DNA of 64,000 nt from NCBI RefSeq assembly GCF_003061515.1, contig NZ_CP028924.1:806001-870000 (forward strand), read 5' to 3'. Source of the DNA: Colwellia sp. Arc7-D. Lineage in GTDB: Bacteria; Pseudomonadota; Gammaproteobacteria; Enterobacterales; Alteromonadaceae. The notes beneath the pieces were generated by a model. The model was not told the DNA's origin. It did no database searches and was given only the letters and a program-made list of their open reading frames with translations. This document shows positions 16,404 to 26,293 of this stretch, piece after piece (within the stretch, counting starts at the first letter, position 1; each line of letters begins with the position of its first letter). Both the position numbers and the translations under genes were made by a program.

Positions 16404-18506
16404 ATGCAGTTAGCCGCCACTTTTAATAATATAAAGAAACAAAAACTTAACCTTCTTTCGGGTCTAGGCACGCCATTTCTAGTCATGGCTGCACTCGGTA
16501 TGGTTATTTTGCCGATGCCGGCAATCTTGCTGGATATTCTCTTCTCCTTCAACATCGCTTTGTCTCTGGTCGTACTATTAATCACGGTTTATACCTTAAA
16601 GCCGCTTGAGTTTGGTTCATTCCCCGCGGTTCTGTTGATTGCGACTATTTTACGCTTAGCACTTAATGTTGCGAGTACTCGTGTCGTTTTACTTGAAGGA
16701 CATGAAGGGCCTGATGCCGCAGGTAAAGTTATTGAAGCATTTGGTTCCGTCGTTATTGGTGGTAACTACGCGGTTGGTTTAGTCGTTTTTGCCATTCTTA
16801 TTATTATAAACTTTGTTGTTGTCACAAAAGGTGCGGGCCGTATTGCTGAAGTTACTGCGCGTTTCACCTTAGATGCGATGCCTGGTAAACAAATGGCGAT
16901 TGACGCCGATTTAAATGCCGGCTTTATTACCGCTGATCAAGCACGAGAACGCCGAGTTGAAGTTACCAGTGAAGCCGATTTTTATGGTTCAATGGATGGT
17001 GCGAGTAAGTTTGTAAAAGGTGATGCCATTGCCGGTATTTTAATTCTTTTCATCAACATTGTTGGTGGTTTAATTATCGGTATGGTTCAACATGATTTAT
17101 CGTTTGATAGTGCGGTTGAAATATATACTTTACTGACGATAGGTGACGGCTTAGTTGCGCAAATTCCAGGGCTTCTACTATCTGTTGGTACGGCAATCGT
17201 AGTGACTCGCCAAAACACTTCTCAAGATATGGGCGAGCAAGTTAGTAGCCAGCTTGGGCAAGGCAAATCACTTTATATAGCTTCTGGTGTTATGTTTGTT
17301 ATGGGCATTGTGCCAGGTATGCCACATGTCGCCTTTTTAACCTTTGCAATACTAATAGGTAGCATCGCTTTTTTTAGTAATAAATATAAAGTCGCTAAAG
17401 CTGCACAATTGGTTGAAGATACCCATGCAGAAGAAGCGCAGAGCATAAAACAAGAAGCTGAAGTTAAAGACCTTGGTTGGGATGATGTTAACCATGTTGA
17501 TATTATTGGCCTAGAAATAGGTTACCGACTTATTCCTCTAGTAGATAAAGCCCAAGGCGGAGAATTACTTAACCGTATTAAGGGTGTCAGGAAAAAGCTT
17601 TCACAAGAGTTTGGCTTTTTAGTACCTGCGGTACATATTCGTGACAACCTAGATTTAGATCCTAACAGTTATCGTATATCACTAATGGGCGTTACTGTAG
17701 GTGAAGCAGAAATCCGTCATGATAATGAATTAGCAATTAACCCAGGCCAAGTTTTTGGCAAGCTTGATGGTATTGCAACAAAAGACCCTGCCTTTGGCTT
17801 AGACGCTGTATGGATTAAGCAAGAACAACGAGAGCACGCTCAATCTCTTGGCTATACTGTCGTTGATTCTGCAACAGTGTTAGCGACTCACCTGAGTCAA
17901 ATTCTAACCAACAATACCGCACAATTATTAGGGCATGAAGAAGTTCAAAACTTACTTGATATGCTTGAGAAGAGCTATCCTAAACTTATTGAAGGCCTGA
18001 TCCCTGATGTGCTTTCGTTAGGTACAATCGTAAAAGTATTACAAAACTTAATGAACGAAGGTGTGGCAGTACGTGATATGCGTAGCATTATTCAAACATT
18101 AGTAGAATACGGACCTAAGAGCCAAGATCCTGAAGTATTGACCGCGGCTGTTCGCATAACGCTGCGTAAATTTATAGTCCAAGAATTAGTTGGGCCAACG
18201 GTTGAAGTACCCGTCATAACTTTGTCACCAGAGTTGGAACAAATGTTGCACCAGTCTATGCAAATGGCTGGAGACGATGGCGCAGGTATTGAGCCAGGCT
18301 TAGCAGAACGATTACAGAAATCTTTGACAGACGGTGCACAACAGCAGGAAATGGCTGGCGATACACCAATTTTATTAACGTCAGGAATTTTACGTTCAGT
18401 ACTCGCTAAGTTTGTGAAATATACCATCCCGGGATTACGTGTAATTTCTTATCAAGAAATTCCGGATGACAAACAAATTAAAATTGTTAGTGCTATCGGC
18501 CAGTAA
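16404..18506 (+). CDS. flhA: FlhA, export apparatus protein
   Basis: A 700-residue protein. About eight transmembrane helices in the first 330 residues are followed by a large cytoplasmic domain (from about 345) that docks chaperone-substrate complexes. The conserved cytoplasmic loop (GAGRIAEVTARFTLDAMPGKQMAIDADLNAG, then ARERRVEVTSEADFYGSMDGASKFVKGDA) couples proton flow to export and is intact. It is the first gene after flhB and a 218-base gap that holds a sigma-54-like promoter. Confidence 0.98.
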   Translation: MQLAATFNNIKKQKLNLLSGLGTPFLVMAALGMVILPMPAILLDILFSFNIALSLVVLLITVYTLKPLEFGSFPAVLLIATILRLALNVASTRVVLLEGHEGPDAAGKVIEAFGSVVIGGNYAVGLVVFAILIIINFVVVTKGAGRIAEVTARFTLDAMPGKQMAIDADLNAGFITADQARERRVEVTSEADFYGSMDGASKFVKGDAIAGILILFINIVGGLIIGMVQHDLSFDSAVEIYTLLTIGDGLVAQIPGLLLSVGTAIVVTRQNTSQDMGEQVSSQLGQGKSLYIASGVMFVMGIVPGMPHVAFLTFAILIGSIAFFSNKYKVAKAAQLVEDTHAEEAQSIKQEAEVKDLGWDDVNHVDIIGLEIGYRLIPLVDKAQGGELLNRIKGVRKKLSQEFGFLVPAVHIRDNLDLDPNSYRISLMGVTVGEAEIRHDNELAINPGQVFGKLDGIATKDPAFGLDAVWIKQEQREHAQSLGYTVVDSATVLATHLSQILTNNTAQLLGHEEVQNLLDMLEKSYPKLIEGLIPDVLSLGTIVKVLQNLMNEGVAVRDMRSIIQTLVEYGPKSQDPEVLTAAVRITLRKFIVQELVGPTVEVPVITLSPELEQMLHQSMQMAGDDGAGIEPGLAERLQKSLTDGAQQQEMAGDTPILLTSGILRSVLAKFVKYTIPGLRVISYQEIPDDKQIKIVSAIGQ

Positions 18507-18550
18507 AAAAGATATTTCAACGTAGTTGTACTGAATAATAAGGGTTGGCG

Positions 18551-20119
18551 ATGAAAATTAGACGTTACGTAGCAAAAGACATGAGAAGCGCACTTGCACA
18601 AATTAAAGACGAGTTGGGTGTAGACGCAGTAATTATGTCAAATAAAAAAATTGCTGAAGGTGTCGAGTTAATGGCAGCGGTTGACTACAACCAAAATATC
18701 AAGCCTGCTCAATCGACTTCACAACGTGGTCAACTTAACCTTGAACCAAGCACTTCAGATAATGCCCAACCAGCAAGTCGCGTTGATATTGCTGAAGACA
18801 CTGTCGCCATTAGTAGCGCTCCGCAACAAGCTACCCAGCAAAACTCAGATGTGCCCGTAGATAGTTTAGCGGCGTTATTAAGCCGACAAGTGCAGCAAAA
18901 CGGTTATGATAAAGCACCTGCAACACGAGCATTTAATAGTAATATAGAGAACTCAGCCACTAAATCGACTAAACAAGCAGATATAAAACCGGGTGCACCT
19001 GAGCAAGATATTGAGCAACAATTCAAAAATTTCACTTCTCGTTTAGCACAAACTTCGGGAATAGATTCGCCAAATGAAAATGTTAACCATCAACAAGGTG
19101 GTGAAACAAACGCTTCAAGTTTACATAATGCTTTTGATAGCGCATTATCAAGTGGTCAAAAAGTGCAGTCTCATAGCGAACGTCAAATAAGTGGCAGCGA
19201 ATTTGAAAACATGCAAAAAGAAATGTCGTCTATTCGCCAGTTATTAGAACATCAAATGTCTGGTTTAATGTGGCAAGACATGGCGCAAAAAGATCCGATG
19301 CGTGCTGTCTTAGTGAATAAATTGATGGCGATGGGATTAAATGAAGAAGTTGCTGATCAAATTGCGGGTTACATACCTGCAAATAGTCATGAAAAAGATG
19401 CATGGCAGCAAGCAAAGCATATTATAGCTGAACAATTAAACACCACTAATAATGATATTATTCAACGCGGTGGTGTAGTTTCACTTGTTGGCCCTACAGG
19501 TGTAGGTAAAACAACGACTATCGCGAAATTAGCCGCCAGGTTTGCTCAAGCACATGGTGCTGACCAAGTCGTTTTAATTTCAACTGACAGTTACCGTATT
19601 GCTGGTTTTGAACAACTTGCTACCTATGGTCGTATTATTGGCTGCCAAGTGAAACTTGCGAATGACGGCGATGAGCTAGACACCTTATTACAACAGTTTT
19701 CACAAAAGAAATTAATATTAATAGATACTGCAGGGATGGGGCAAAGAGATATGCGTCTAACCGAGCATTTGACTACCTTAATTTCTAATGCACGTGTTAG
19801 AATTCGTAACTACTTAGTGTTAGCAGCCAATACACAGCAACGTGTAATGCAAGAAAATGTTGAACGCTTTAAGCGTATTCCACTTGCCGGTTGTATATAT
19901 ACTAAACTAGATGAAAGTCTTAGTGTTGGCGAAATAATCACTACATCGCTACAAAACGGTTTAGCTATTGGCTATCTTACTGATGGACAAAGAGTTCCGG
20001 AAGATATTAAGGTTGCAAATGCTGAGAAATTAGTTACGCTTGCAGATAGAATGGCAAATAAGTCTCAACGCTCAAATGCTGTTTCATGGCGCACACCCGT
20101 AACAGCTGTTGCAGTTTAG
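18551..20119 (+). CDS. flhF: FlhF, SRP-like GTPase for polar flagellar placement
   Basis: A 522-residue protein. The N-terminal basic B domain starts MKIRRYVAKDMRSALAQIKDELG. A variable Gln/Ser-rich linker (about 55-215) and a C-terminal SRP-type GTPase with P-loop GPTGVGKT at 314-321, then ISTDSYRIAGFEQL and the IDTAGM G3 motif follow. FlhF marks the cell pole for flagellar assembly. The ATG at 18551 with AAGGG six bases upstream is preferred over the TTG at 18545. flhG, encoding its antagonist, follows. Confidence 0.96.
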   Translation: MKIRRYVAKDMRSALAQIKDELGVDAVIMSNKKIAEGVELMAAVDYNQNIKPAQSTSQRGQLNLEPSTSDNAQPASRVDIAEDTVAISSAPQQATQQNSDVPVDSLAALLSRQVQQNGYDKAPATRAFNSNIENSATKSTKQADIKPGAPEQDIEQQFKNFTSRLAQTSGIDSPNENVNHQQGGETNASSLHNAFDSALSSGQKVQSHSERQISGSEFENMQKEMSSIRQLLEHQMSGLMWQDMAQKDPMRAVLVNKLMAMGLNEEVADQIAGYIPANSHEKDAWQQAKHIIAEQLNTTNNDIIQRGGVVSLVGPTGVGKTTTIAKLAARFAQAHGADQVVLISTDSYRIAGFEQLATYGRIIGCQVKLANDGDELDTLLQQFSQKKLILIDTAGMGQRDMRLTEHLTTLISNARVRIRNYLVLAANTQQRVMQENVERFKRIPLAGCIYTKLDESLSVGEIITTSLQNGLAIGYLTDGQRVPEDIKVANAEKLVTLADRMANKSQRSNAVSWRTPVTAVAV

Positions 20120-20195
20120 TCGCCTAAAGAATGGCAGAGCAATTATACCCATTGAATATTTATCTTAATTGGTATTATATAGAGAAGTTACTTAG

Positions 20196-21038
20196 ATGAT
20201 AGATCAAGCGAGCGGCTTAAGAAAAATGCAAGATCCCCAACATATTAAAGTCATAGCAGTTTCAGGTGGTAAAGGTGGCGTTGGTAAAACTAATGTCTCA
20301 TTAAATACCGCTATTTCCTTAGCTCAATTAGGTAAGCGCGTACTTGTGCTTGATGCCGATTTAGGTTTAGCGAATGTGGACGTAATGTTAGGTTTGCGAG
20401 TGCAACGAAACTTGTCTCATGTGTTATCTGGTGAGTGTGAACTTGACGATATTATTATTCAAGGTCCCGCTGGTATTAACATTATCCCAGCAACTTCCGG
20501 CACACAATCTATGGTGGATTTAACTCCTGCAGAGCATGCTGGGCTTATTCGCGCCTTTAGTGATATGCAAACCAAATTCGATATTTTAATTGTTGATACA
20601 GCCGCTGGTATCTCCGATATGGTGCTAAGTTTTTGTCGAGCATCACAAGATGTTTTATTGGTTGTATGTGACGAGCCTACTTCCATTACCGACTGCTATG
20701 CCTTAATGAAACTGTTAAGCCGAGACCACGGTTTATTCAAATTTAAAGTCGTAGCAAATATGGTCCGCAGTCCAAAAGAAGGTCAAAATTTATTTGGCAA
20801 GCTTTCAAAAGTAACCGATAGATTTTTAGATGTTACTTTAGAGCTTGTTGCTGTTATTCCTTACGATGAAAATATTCGTAAATCAGTGAGAAAACAACAA
20901 GCAATTGTCGAAGCATATCCTGACTCTCCAGCGTCTATTGGCTTAAAAGCTCTCGCCAAAAACATTATCAGCTGGCCTGTGCCCAAAGAGGCTTCAGGAC
21001 ATTTAGAGTTTTTCATCGAGCAATTGCTAGAACACTAA
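20196..21038 (+). CDS. flhG: FlhG (FleN), MinD-like flagellar number regulator
   Basis: A 280-residue ParA/MinD-family ATPase with a deviant Walker A GGKGGVGKT (24-32), LDADLGLANVDVMLGL and IVDTAAGISDMVLSF. The N-terminus has the short activating helix region that stimulates FlhF (QASGLRKM, resembling DQAxxLR). FlhG limits flagellar number and represses FlrA in relatives. The order flhF-flhG-fliA is the usual one. Confidence 0.96.
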   Translation: MIDQASGLRKMQDPQHIKVIAVSGGKGGVGKTNVSLNTAISLAQLGKRVLVLDADLGLANVDVMLGLRVQRNLSHVLSGECELDDIIIQGPAGINIIPATSGTQSMVDLTPAEHAGLIRAFSDMQTKFDILIVDTAAGISDMVLSFCRASQDVLLVVCDEPTSITDCYALMKLLSRDHGLFKFKVVANMVRSPKEGQNLFGKLSKVTDRFLDVTLELVAVIPYDENIRKSVRKQQAIVEAYPDSPASIGLKALAKNIISWPVPKEASGHLEFFIEQLLEH

Positions 21039-21059
21039 CGACCAAAAAAGTGAGCTATA

Positions 21060-21773
21060 GTGGTAAAACTACATACTTATAGTGTTGACAAGTCGGCTTT
21101 ATTGGAACAACACACGGTGCTTGTGAAGCGTATCGCTTATCATTTACTTGCCCGATTACCTGCCAGTGTTATTGTGGACGATCTTATTCAGTCGGGCATG
21201 ATCGGCTTACTTGAAGCATCAAATAATTTTGACAATACCAAAGGTGCTAGCTTTGAAACCTTCGCAGGTATTCGCATTCGTGGTGCTATGCTTGATGAGA
21301 TTCGCCGTGGTGACTGGGTTCCTCGCTCAGTTCACAAAAATAGTCGTATGATCAGCGAAGCAATAAAAAATTTAGAAGCCGAACATGGTCGCGACGTAAG
21401 CGACTTTGAGGTGGCTGAAAAGTTAGAACTTTCGATTAACGAATACCATCAAATTTTGAATGATGTTAGTGCAGGTAAAATACTCGGCATTGACGATTTA
21501 GGTGTGAGTGAAGATGTAATTGAAGTTGCCCACAGCCAACAGCCTGATGAACCCTATGCTAATATTGAACACAGTTTCTTTAAAAAATCATTGGCCGAAT
21601 GTATTTCCTCTTTACCCGAACGAGAAGCTTTAGTACTGTCTTTGTATTATGATGAAGAACTTAACCTTAGAGAAATAGGCCAAGTTCTTGATGTCAGTGA
21701 ATCTCGGGTAAGCCAAATACACAGTCAAGCAATGCATCGATTAAAAGCTCGTATGCAATCTTGGCAAAGTTAA
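21060..21773 (+). CDS. fliA: FliA, flagellar sigma factor (sigma-28)
   Basis: A 237-residue sigma-70 family factor that begins at GTG. Region 2 (LVKRIAYHLLARLPASVIVDDLIQSGMIGLLEA, then FETFAGIRIRGAMLDEIRRGDWVPRSVHK), region 3 and region 4 (LSLYYDEELNLREIGQVLDVSESRVSQIHSQAMHRLK) match FliA. It transcribes late flagellar genes such as flagellin. No obvious FliA-type promoter was found inside this window, so its targets are mostly elsewhere. Confidence 0.97.
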   Translation: MVKLHTYSVDKSALLEQHTVLVKRIAYHLLARLPASVIVDDLIQSGMIGLLEASNNFDNTKGASFETFAGIRIRGAMLDEIRRGDWVPRSVHKNSRMISEAIKNLEAEHGRDVSDFEVAEKLELSINEYHQILNDVSAGKILGIDDLGVSEDVIEVAHSQQPDEPYANIEHSFFKKSLAECISSLPEREALVLSLYYDEELNLREIGQVLDVSESRVSQIHSQAMHRLKARMQSWQS

Positions 21774-21827
21774 GTAGAATAAATAATATCATCGTAGAAT
21801 TTTTAAATGTTCTCACCGGAGGGTGCC

Positions 21828-22211
21828 TTGGATAAAAATATGAAAGTGCTTGTTGTTGACGATTTTTCAACAATGAGACGTATAATCAAAAACTTGTTAC
21901 GTGACTTAGGTTTTACCAATATTTCAGAAGCTGATGACGGTAACACAGCACTGCCGATGCTTAAAGATGGTAATTTTGAGTTTGTTGTTACCGACTGGAA
22001 TATGCCAGGCATGCAAGGTATCGATTTACTTAGAGCAATAAGAGCTGACAGTAATTTATCGCATATACCGGTTTTAATGGTAACTGCAGAAGCTAAGAAA
22101 GAACAAATTATCATGGCGGCGCAAGCTGGTGTTAATGGCTACATCGTAAAACCATTTACGGCAGCAACCTTAAATGCCAAGCTTGATAAAATTTTCGAGC
22201 GTCTCGGTTAA
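21828..22211 (+). CDS. cheY: CheY, chemotaxis response regulator
   Basis: A single receiver domain: acidic pair D11/D12, phospho-acceptor D56 ([12 protein letters not shown]), Thr in MVTAEA and Lys in GYIVKPF. Phospho-CheY binds FliM to reverse the motor. The start is uncertain. An ATG at 21807 adds seven residues but has no ribosome site, while the TTG at 21828 has a strong GGAGGG (21818-21823) just upstream and gives 127 residues, the usual size. I chose the TTG start. The fold and function do not depend on this choice. Confidence 0.93.
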   Translation: MDKNMKVLVVDDFSTMRRIIKNLLRDLGFTNISEADDGNTALPMLKDGNFEFVVTDWNMPGMQGIDLLRAIRADSNLSHIPVLMVTAEAKKEQIIMAAQAGVNGYIVKPFTAATLNAKLDKIFERLG

Positions 22212-22241
22212 TTAATCATTTCTGTTATGCAAGGCCGTCTT

Positions 22242-22985
22242 ATGAGTACAAATACAAGTGTCCATGTTTCTTTAGAGCAAGCAAAGTTGTTGGTTGAATA
22301 TATTGAAACAGACCAACAAGCTAAAGCCAATGAGTTAATTTCAGAAATACAAAACCCGATTAACAACGAATTGTTCGCAGAAATAGGTAAATTAACCCGG
22401 CAACTACATGACTCATTAAATAATTTTCATGTTGATGAGCGCTTGAGTGATTTAGCAACAGCTGATATTCCTGATGCTAAAGAAAGGTTAAACTTTGTTA
22501 TTAGTCATACTGAAGCGGCCGCTAATAAAACTATGGATGCGGTTGAAGCAATATTTCCAGTCGTTGACGGTATTCAAAAGAAAATTAGTACGGTTAATCC
22601 GTTGTGGCAAAAATTAATGCACAACGAACTTGATGTAAGTGAGTTTAAGTCCTTATGTTTAGATATTGACGTTTTATTGAAAACGACTGAAAAAGAGACC
22701 AGTAAAATTCATAGCTTAATGACAGATATTCTGATGGCACAGGACTTTCAAGATATTACCGGTCAGGTTATTCGTAAAGTTATAGATTTAGTGCGTGAAG
22801 TTGAAGAAAGCCTAATTTATATGTTAACTGCTTTTGGTATTTCATCAGAAAAAGATAAATCTAACCATCTACCTAAAGTAGGCGAAAACTTAGTGGAAGG
22901 TCCAATCATTAACAGCGAAAACCGCCAAGATGTTCTGTCAGATCAAAACGACGTTGATGATTTATTATCAAGTTTAGGTTTTTAA
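22242..22985 (+). CDS. cheZ: CheZ, CheY phosphatase
   Basis: A 247-residue, mostly helical protein. The catalytic helix reads MAQDFQDITGQVIRKVIDL, with the Asp and Gln that attack phospho-CheY in the family. The C-terminal tail DVDDLLSSLGF is the CheY-tethering peptide. The ATG at 22242 with AAGG seven bases upstream is preferred over the one at 22227. It lies between cheY and cheA. Confidence 0.95.
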   Translation: MSTNTSVHVSLEQAKLLVEYIETDQQAKANELISEIQNPINNELFAEIGKLTRQLHDSLNNFHVDERLSDLATADIPDAKERLNFVISHTEAAANKTMDAVEAIFPVVDGIQKKISTVNPLWQKLMHNELDVSEFKSLCLDIDVLLKTTEKETSKIHSLMTDILMAQDFQDITGQVIRKVIDLVREVEESLIYMLTAFGISSEKDKSNHLPKVGENLVEGPIINSENRQDVLSDQNDVDDLLSSLGF

Positions 22986-22998
22986 TAGGAGTTACTAA

Positions 22999-25125
22999 AT
23001 GTCATTTGAACAAGATGAGGAAATTCTTCAGGATTTTTTAATCGAAGCTGGAGAAATACTTGAAACCTTGTCGGAACAATTAGTTGAACTTGAAAATGAT
23101 CCTAATAATGCCGAATTACTTAACGCTATTTTTAGGGGCTTTCATACCGTAAAAGGCGGCGCTGGCTTTTTATCACTTGCTGAGCTTGTAGAAGCTTGTC
23201 ATGGCGCTGAAAATGTTTTTGATACTTTAAGAAATCAACAACGCGCTGTTACCTCAGCGTTAATGGATGTGATCCTGCAAGCACTTGACACCATTAATGA
23301 ACAATTTGCGCAAGTACAAAATAAAGAACCATTATCAAGCCCCGATCCTACATTAATCGCCGAATTACATCGATTATCTCAACCTGAAGCTCAAGACAAT
23401 CAAACAGCTGATGTCGTAGAAACTCCTATTGCAGTGCCTGCATCAAATAATGCTAATTCAAATGACGAAATGTCAGAAGACGAATTTGAACGTTTATTAG
23501 ATGAACTTCATGGCGGCGGTTCGCCAACGCCAACTGCGCCTGTGGTTGCTAAGCCTGTAGAAGCAAGTAGTAATGATATTTCGGATGACGAGTTTGAATC
23601 GTTATTAGATGAACTGCATGGCCAAGGCGCATTTTCTGCAACGGTTAAAGTAGAAAGTCCTAAAGTAGAAGTTCCTAAAGCAGCACCAAGTTCACCTGAT
23701 GAAATAAATGATGCTGATTTTGAGGCATTATTAGACGAGTTACACGGCAAAGGACAAGGGCCTAACGCTAAAGCGTCTGTACCTGAAGCACCAATAGAAA
23801 AAACCGCTCCATCAGCACCGGCGGTAAATGCATCTGTACCGAAAAAACCTGAAGTTAAGCCGACAGTTAAACCAGTGGTTAATCAACCCGCTGAGGCAAC
23901 TGACAAAAAATCGTCACCGGTAAAACCATCACAAGGTGAAACAACCGTTAGGGTTGATACCAAACGTTTAGATCAAATTATGAACATGGTAGGTGAATTA
24001 GTACTCGTTCGAAATCGCTTAACTAGCCTTGGATTGTCCAAAGAAGATGAAGACTTAACTAAAGCCGTATCAAACTTAGATGCCGTAACAACAGACTTGC
24101 AAGGCGCGGTAATGAAAACGCGAATGCAACCCATTAAAAAGGTTTTTGGGCGTTTTCCTCGTGTAGTACGTGACTTAGCTCGTAGTTTAAATAAAGAAAT
24201 TAAACTGATTCTTGAAGGTGAAGAAACCGATTTAGATAAAAATTTAGTCGAAGCACTCGCCGATCCGCTTGTGCATCTTGTGCGTAACTCAGTCGATCAT
24301 GGTATCGAATCACCAGAGAAGCGCGAAGCCTCTGGTAAGCCACGAGAAGGTGTTGTGGTGTTATCAGCATCACAAGAAGGTGACCACATTCTCCTGACTA
24401 TTCGTGATGATGGTGCAGGGATGAATGCAAATAAATTAAAAGAAATTGCGATCGAACGAGGTGTTTTAGACGCCGATGCGGCCGCACGCATGACTGACAA
24501 AGAAGCTTTTAGTTTAATTTTTGCGCCAGGTTTTTCAACTAAAACTGAAATCTCAGAAGTTTCAGGCCGTGGCGTTGGTATGGATGTAGTAAAAACAAAA
24601 ATTACCCAACTCAATGGTACGGTTAATATTGATTCAGAAATGGGGGTTGGCACCATACTTGAAATTAAAGTGCCATTAACATTAGCCATATTACCCACAT
24701 TAATGGTCATTATTGGTAAGCAAACCTTCGCTTTACCTTTGGCTGCCGTAAATGAAATATTCCATCTTGATTTAACCAAAACAAATGTCGTTGATGGGCA
24801 GTTAACCATTATAGTGCGCGAAAAAGCGATCCCATTATTTTACCTCGATAAGTGGTTAGTGCGCGATTATATTGAAAAGCCTCGAGAACGCGGTCATGTT
24901 GTGATTGTACAATTAGGTAATCAACAAATTGGTTTTGTTGTTGACAGTTTAATTGGACAAGAGGAAGTGGTTATTAAACCTTTAGATCGATTATTGCACG
25001 GCACGCCAGGCATGGCAGGTGCTACTATAACCAGTGACGGCGGCATAGCGTTAATTATTGATGTCCCTAATATGCTTAAATATTATTCGAAAAAATCGAT
25101 ATTGCATAAAAAATTACGTTCATAG
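22999..25125 (+). CDS. cheA: CheA, chemotaxis histidine kinase with three FliM-like motifs
   Basis: A 708-residue kinase. The P1 domain carries the phospho-accepting H49 in FRGFHTVKGGAGF. A linker of about 180 residues (130-310) replaces a recognisable P2 domain and holds three copies of an acidic helix, FExLLDELHG, at 158-172, 194-208 and 236-250. P3 (about 314-380), P4 ATPase (LVRNSVDHGIE; RDDGAGM; GRGVGMDVVK) and a CheW-like P5 at the C-terminus follow. CheA phosphorylates CheY and CheB. The triple motif resembles the CheY-binding end of FliM, so it may dock CheY in place of P2. In Vibrio a linker domain of CheA also binds ParP. Confidence 0.97.
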   Translation: MSFEQDEEILQDFLIEAGEILETLSEQLVELENDPNNAELLNAIFRGFHTVKGGAGFLSLAELVEACHGAENVFDTLRNQQRAVTSALMDVILQALDTINEQFAQVQNKEPLSSPDPTLIAELHRLSQPEAQDNQTADVVETPIAVPASNNANSNDEMSEDEFERLLDELHGGGSPTPTAPVVAKPVEASSNDISDDEFESLLDELHGQGAFSATVKVESPKVEVPKAAPSSPDEINDADFEALLDELHGKGQGPNAKASVPEAPIEKTAPSAPAVNASVPKKPEVKPTVKPVVNQPAEATDKKSSPVKPSQGETTVRVDTKRLDQIMNMVGELVLVRNRLTSLGLSKEDEDLTKAVSNLDAVTTDLQGAVMKTRMQPIKKVFGRFPRVVRDLARSLNKEIKLILEGEETDLDKNLVEALADPLVHLVRNSVDHGIESPEKREASGKPREGVVVLSASQEGDHILLTIRDDGAGMNANKLKEIAIERGVLDADAAARMTDKEAFSLIFAPGFSTKTEISEVSGRGVGMDVVKTKITQLNGTVNIDSEMGVGTILEIKVPLTLAILPTLMVIIGKQTFALPLAAVNEIFHLDLTKTNVVDGQLTIIVREKAIPLFYLDKWLVRDYIEKPRERGHVVIVQLGNQQIGFVVDSLIGQEEVVIKPLDRLLHGTPGMAGATITSDGGIALIIDVPNMLKYYSKKSILHKKLRS
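23470..23748 (+). repeat. Three in-frame copies of an acidic motif in cheA
   Basis: Copies begin at 23470, 23578 and 23704 and encode MSEDEFERLLDELHG, ISDDEFESLLDELHG and INDADFEALLDELHG. They are separated by Pro/Ala/Val-rich linkers. The protein motif is much better conserved than the linkers, suggesting selection on the peptide. Confidence 0.85.
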
Positions 25126-25168
25126 CAGTTTTGATAATAAATTAACAACGACAGGAAGTAGATTGTAA

Positions 25169-26293
25169 ATGTCCTTTAAAGTATTGGTGGTTGATGACTC
25201 CAGTTTTTTTCGACGCCGAGTAACGGATATTCTCAATAATGATCCTGATCTCGAGGTTGTTGATGTTGCTATTAATGGTTTAGACGCGGTTGAAAAAGCT
25301 ATTGCGCTAAAGCCTGACGTAATAACCATGGATATAGAGATGCCATTGCTTAATGGCATTGACGCTGTTAAACAAATAATGGCGAAAGCACCTACTGCTA
25401 TTATTATGTTTTCTTCGTTAACTCACTCTGGAGCTAAAGCAACACTTGAGGCTTTAGATGCGGGTGCGTTAGATTTTCTGCCAAAAAAATTCAATGAAAT
25501 AGCCAAAACGACAGAAGACGCAGGAAGCTTATTGCGTCAACGTGTCAAACAACTGGCAAAAAAGAAAGGTACAGTATTACCGCGCATTTCTACTTTTCGC
25601 TCTCGGGCTGCGGTTGATGCGAAAACGAATACTAATACCAATAACCCCACTTCTAAACTTGCTGACGGTAATGCCAAGTACCAAAGCGATTTAGCAAGTA
25701 AAAATTCAGCAAAAAAATACAAATTATTAGCGATAGGAACATCAACAGGTGGGCCTGTAGCCTTACAGCAGCTATTAATTCAGCTACCAGAAGATTTTCC
25801 TTTGCCGATCGTTATTGTTCAACATATGCCTGCGGCATTTACTTTAGCGTTTGCTAATCGATTAAATAACCTGTGTAAAATAACCATTAAAGAAGCAAGT
25901 TCCGGTGACATTTTAAAGCCTGGTCACGCATATATAGCGCCAGGGGGTAAACAAATGGTCATTGATGGTACAGAAAATGCAGCAAAGCTGAGAGTACTGG
26001 AAGATAATTCTGAGCGGATTGCTTTCAAACCCAGTGTAGATATTAGTTTTGCTTCAGCCGCTAAAGTTTTTGGTGGCAATGTTTTAGGTATTATATTAAC
26101 CGGAATGGGTGCCGATGGTCGTGAAGGTTCACGATTATTAAAAAGCAAAGGGGCAACTATTTGGGCACAGGATGAAGAGTCTTGTGTAGTTTATGGTATG
26201 CCACAAGCGGTAACGGTTGCAGGAATATCTGAAAAATCACTGGCGATTGATAGCTTTCCATCTGCAATTCTTAAGGAAATACAGCATGGATAA
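25169..26293 (+). CDS. cheB: CheB, receptor methylesterase
   Basis: A 374-residue protein with an N-terminal receiver (D9/D10, phospho-site D55 in TMDIEMP), a Lys/Asn/Thr-rich linker and a C-terminal methylesterase with the catalytic Ser in GTSTGGP, His in QHMPAAFT and Asp in GMGADG. It demethylates (or deamidates) receptors when phosphorylated by CheA. cheR is not present next to it. The last 8 bases overlap motC. Confidence 0.96.
   Translation: MSFKVLVVDDSSFFRRRVTDILNNDPDLEVVDVAINGLDAVEKAIALKPDVITMDIEMPLLNGIDAVKQIMAKAPTAIIMFSSLTHSGAKATLEALDAGALDFLPKKFNEIAKTTEDAGSLLRQRVKQLAKKKGTVLPRISTFRSRAAVDAKTNTNTNNPTSKLADGNAKYQSDLASKNSAKKYKLLAIGTSTGGPVALQQLLIQLPEDFPLPIVIVQHMPAAFTLAFANRLNNLCKITIKEASSGDILKPGHAYIAPGGKQMVIDGTENAAKLRVLEDNSERIAFKPSVDISFASAAKVFGGNVLGIILTGMGADGREGSRLLKSKGATIWAQDEESCVVYGMPQAVTVAGISEKSLAIDSFPSAILKEIQHG

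Noticed and set aside
24297..24809. Minus-strand frame of 170 codons opposite cheA
   Set aside because: It is antisense to the conserved CheA kinase domain; no ribosome site and no recognisable protein.
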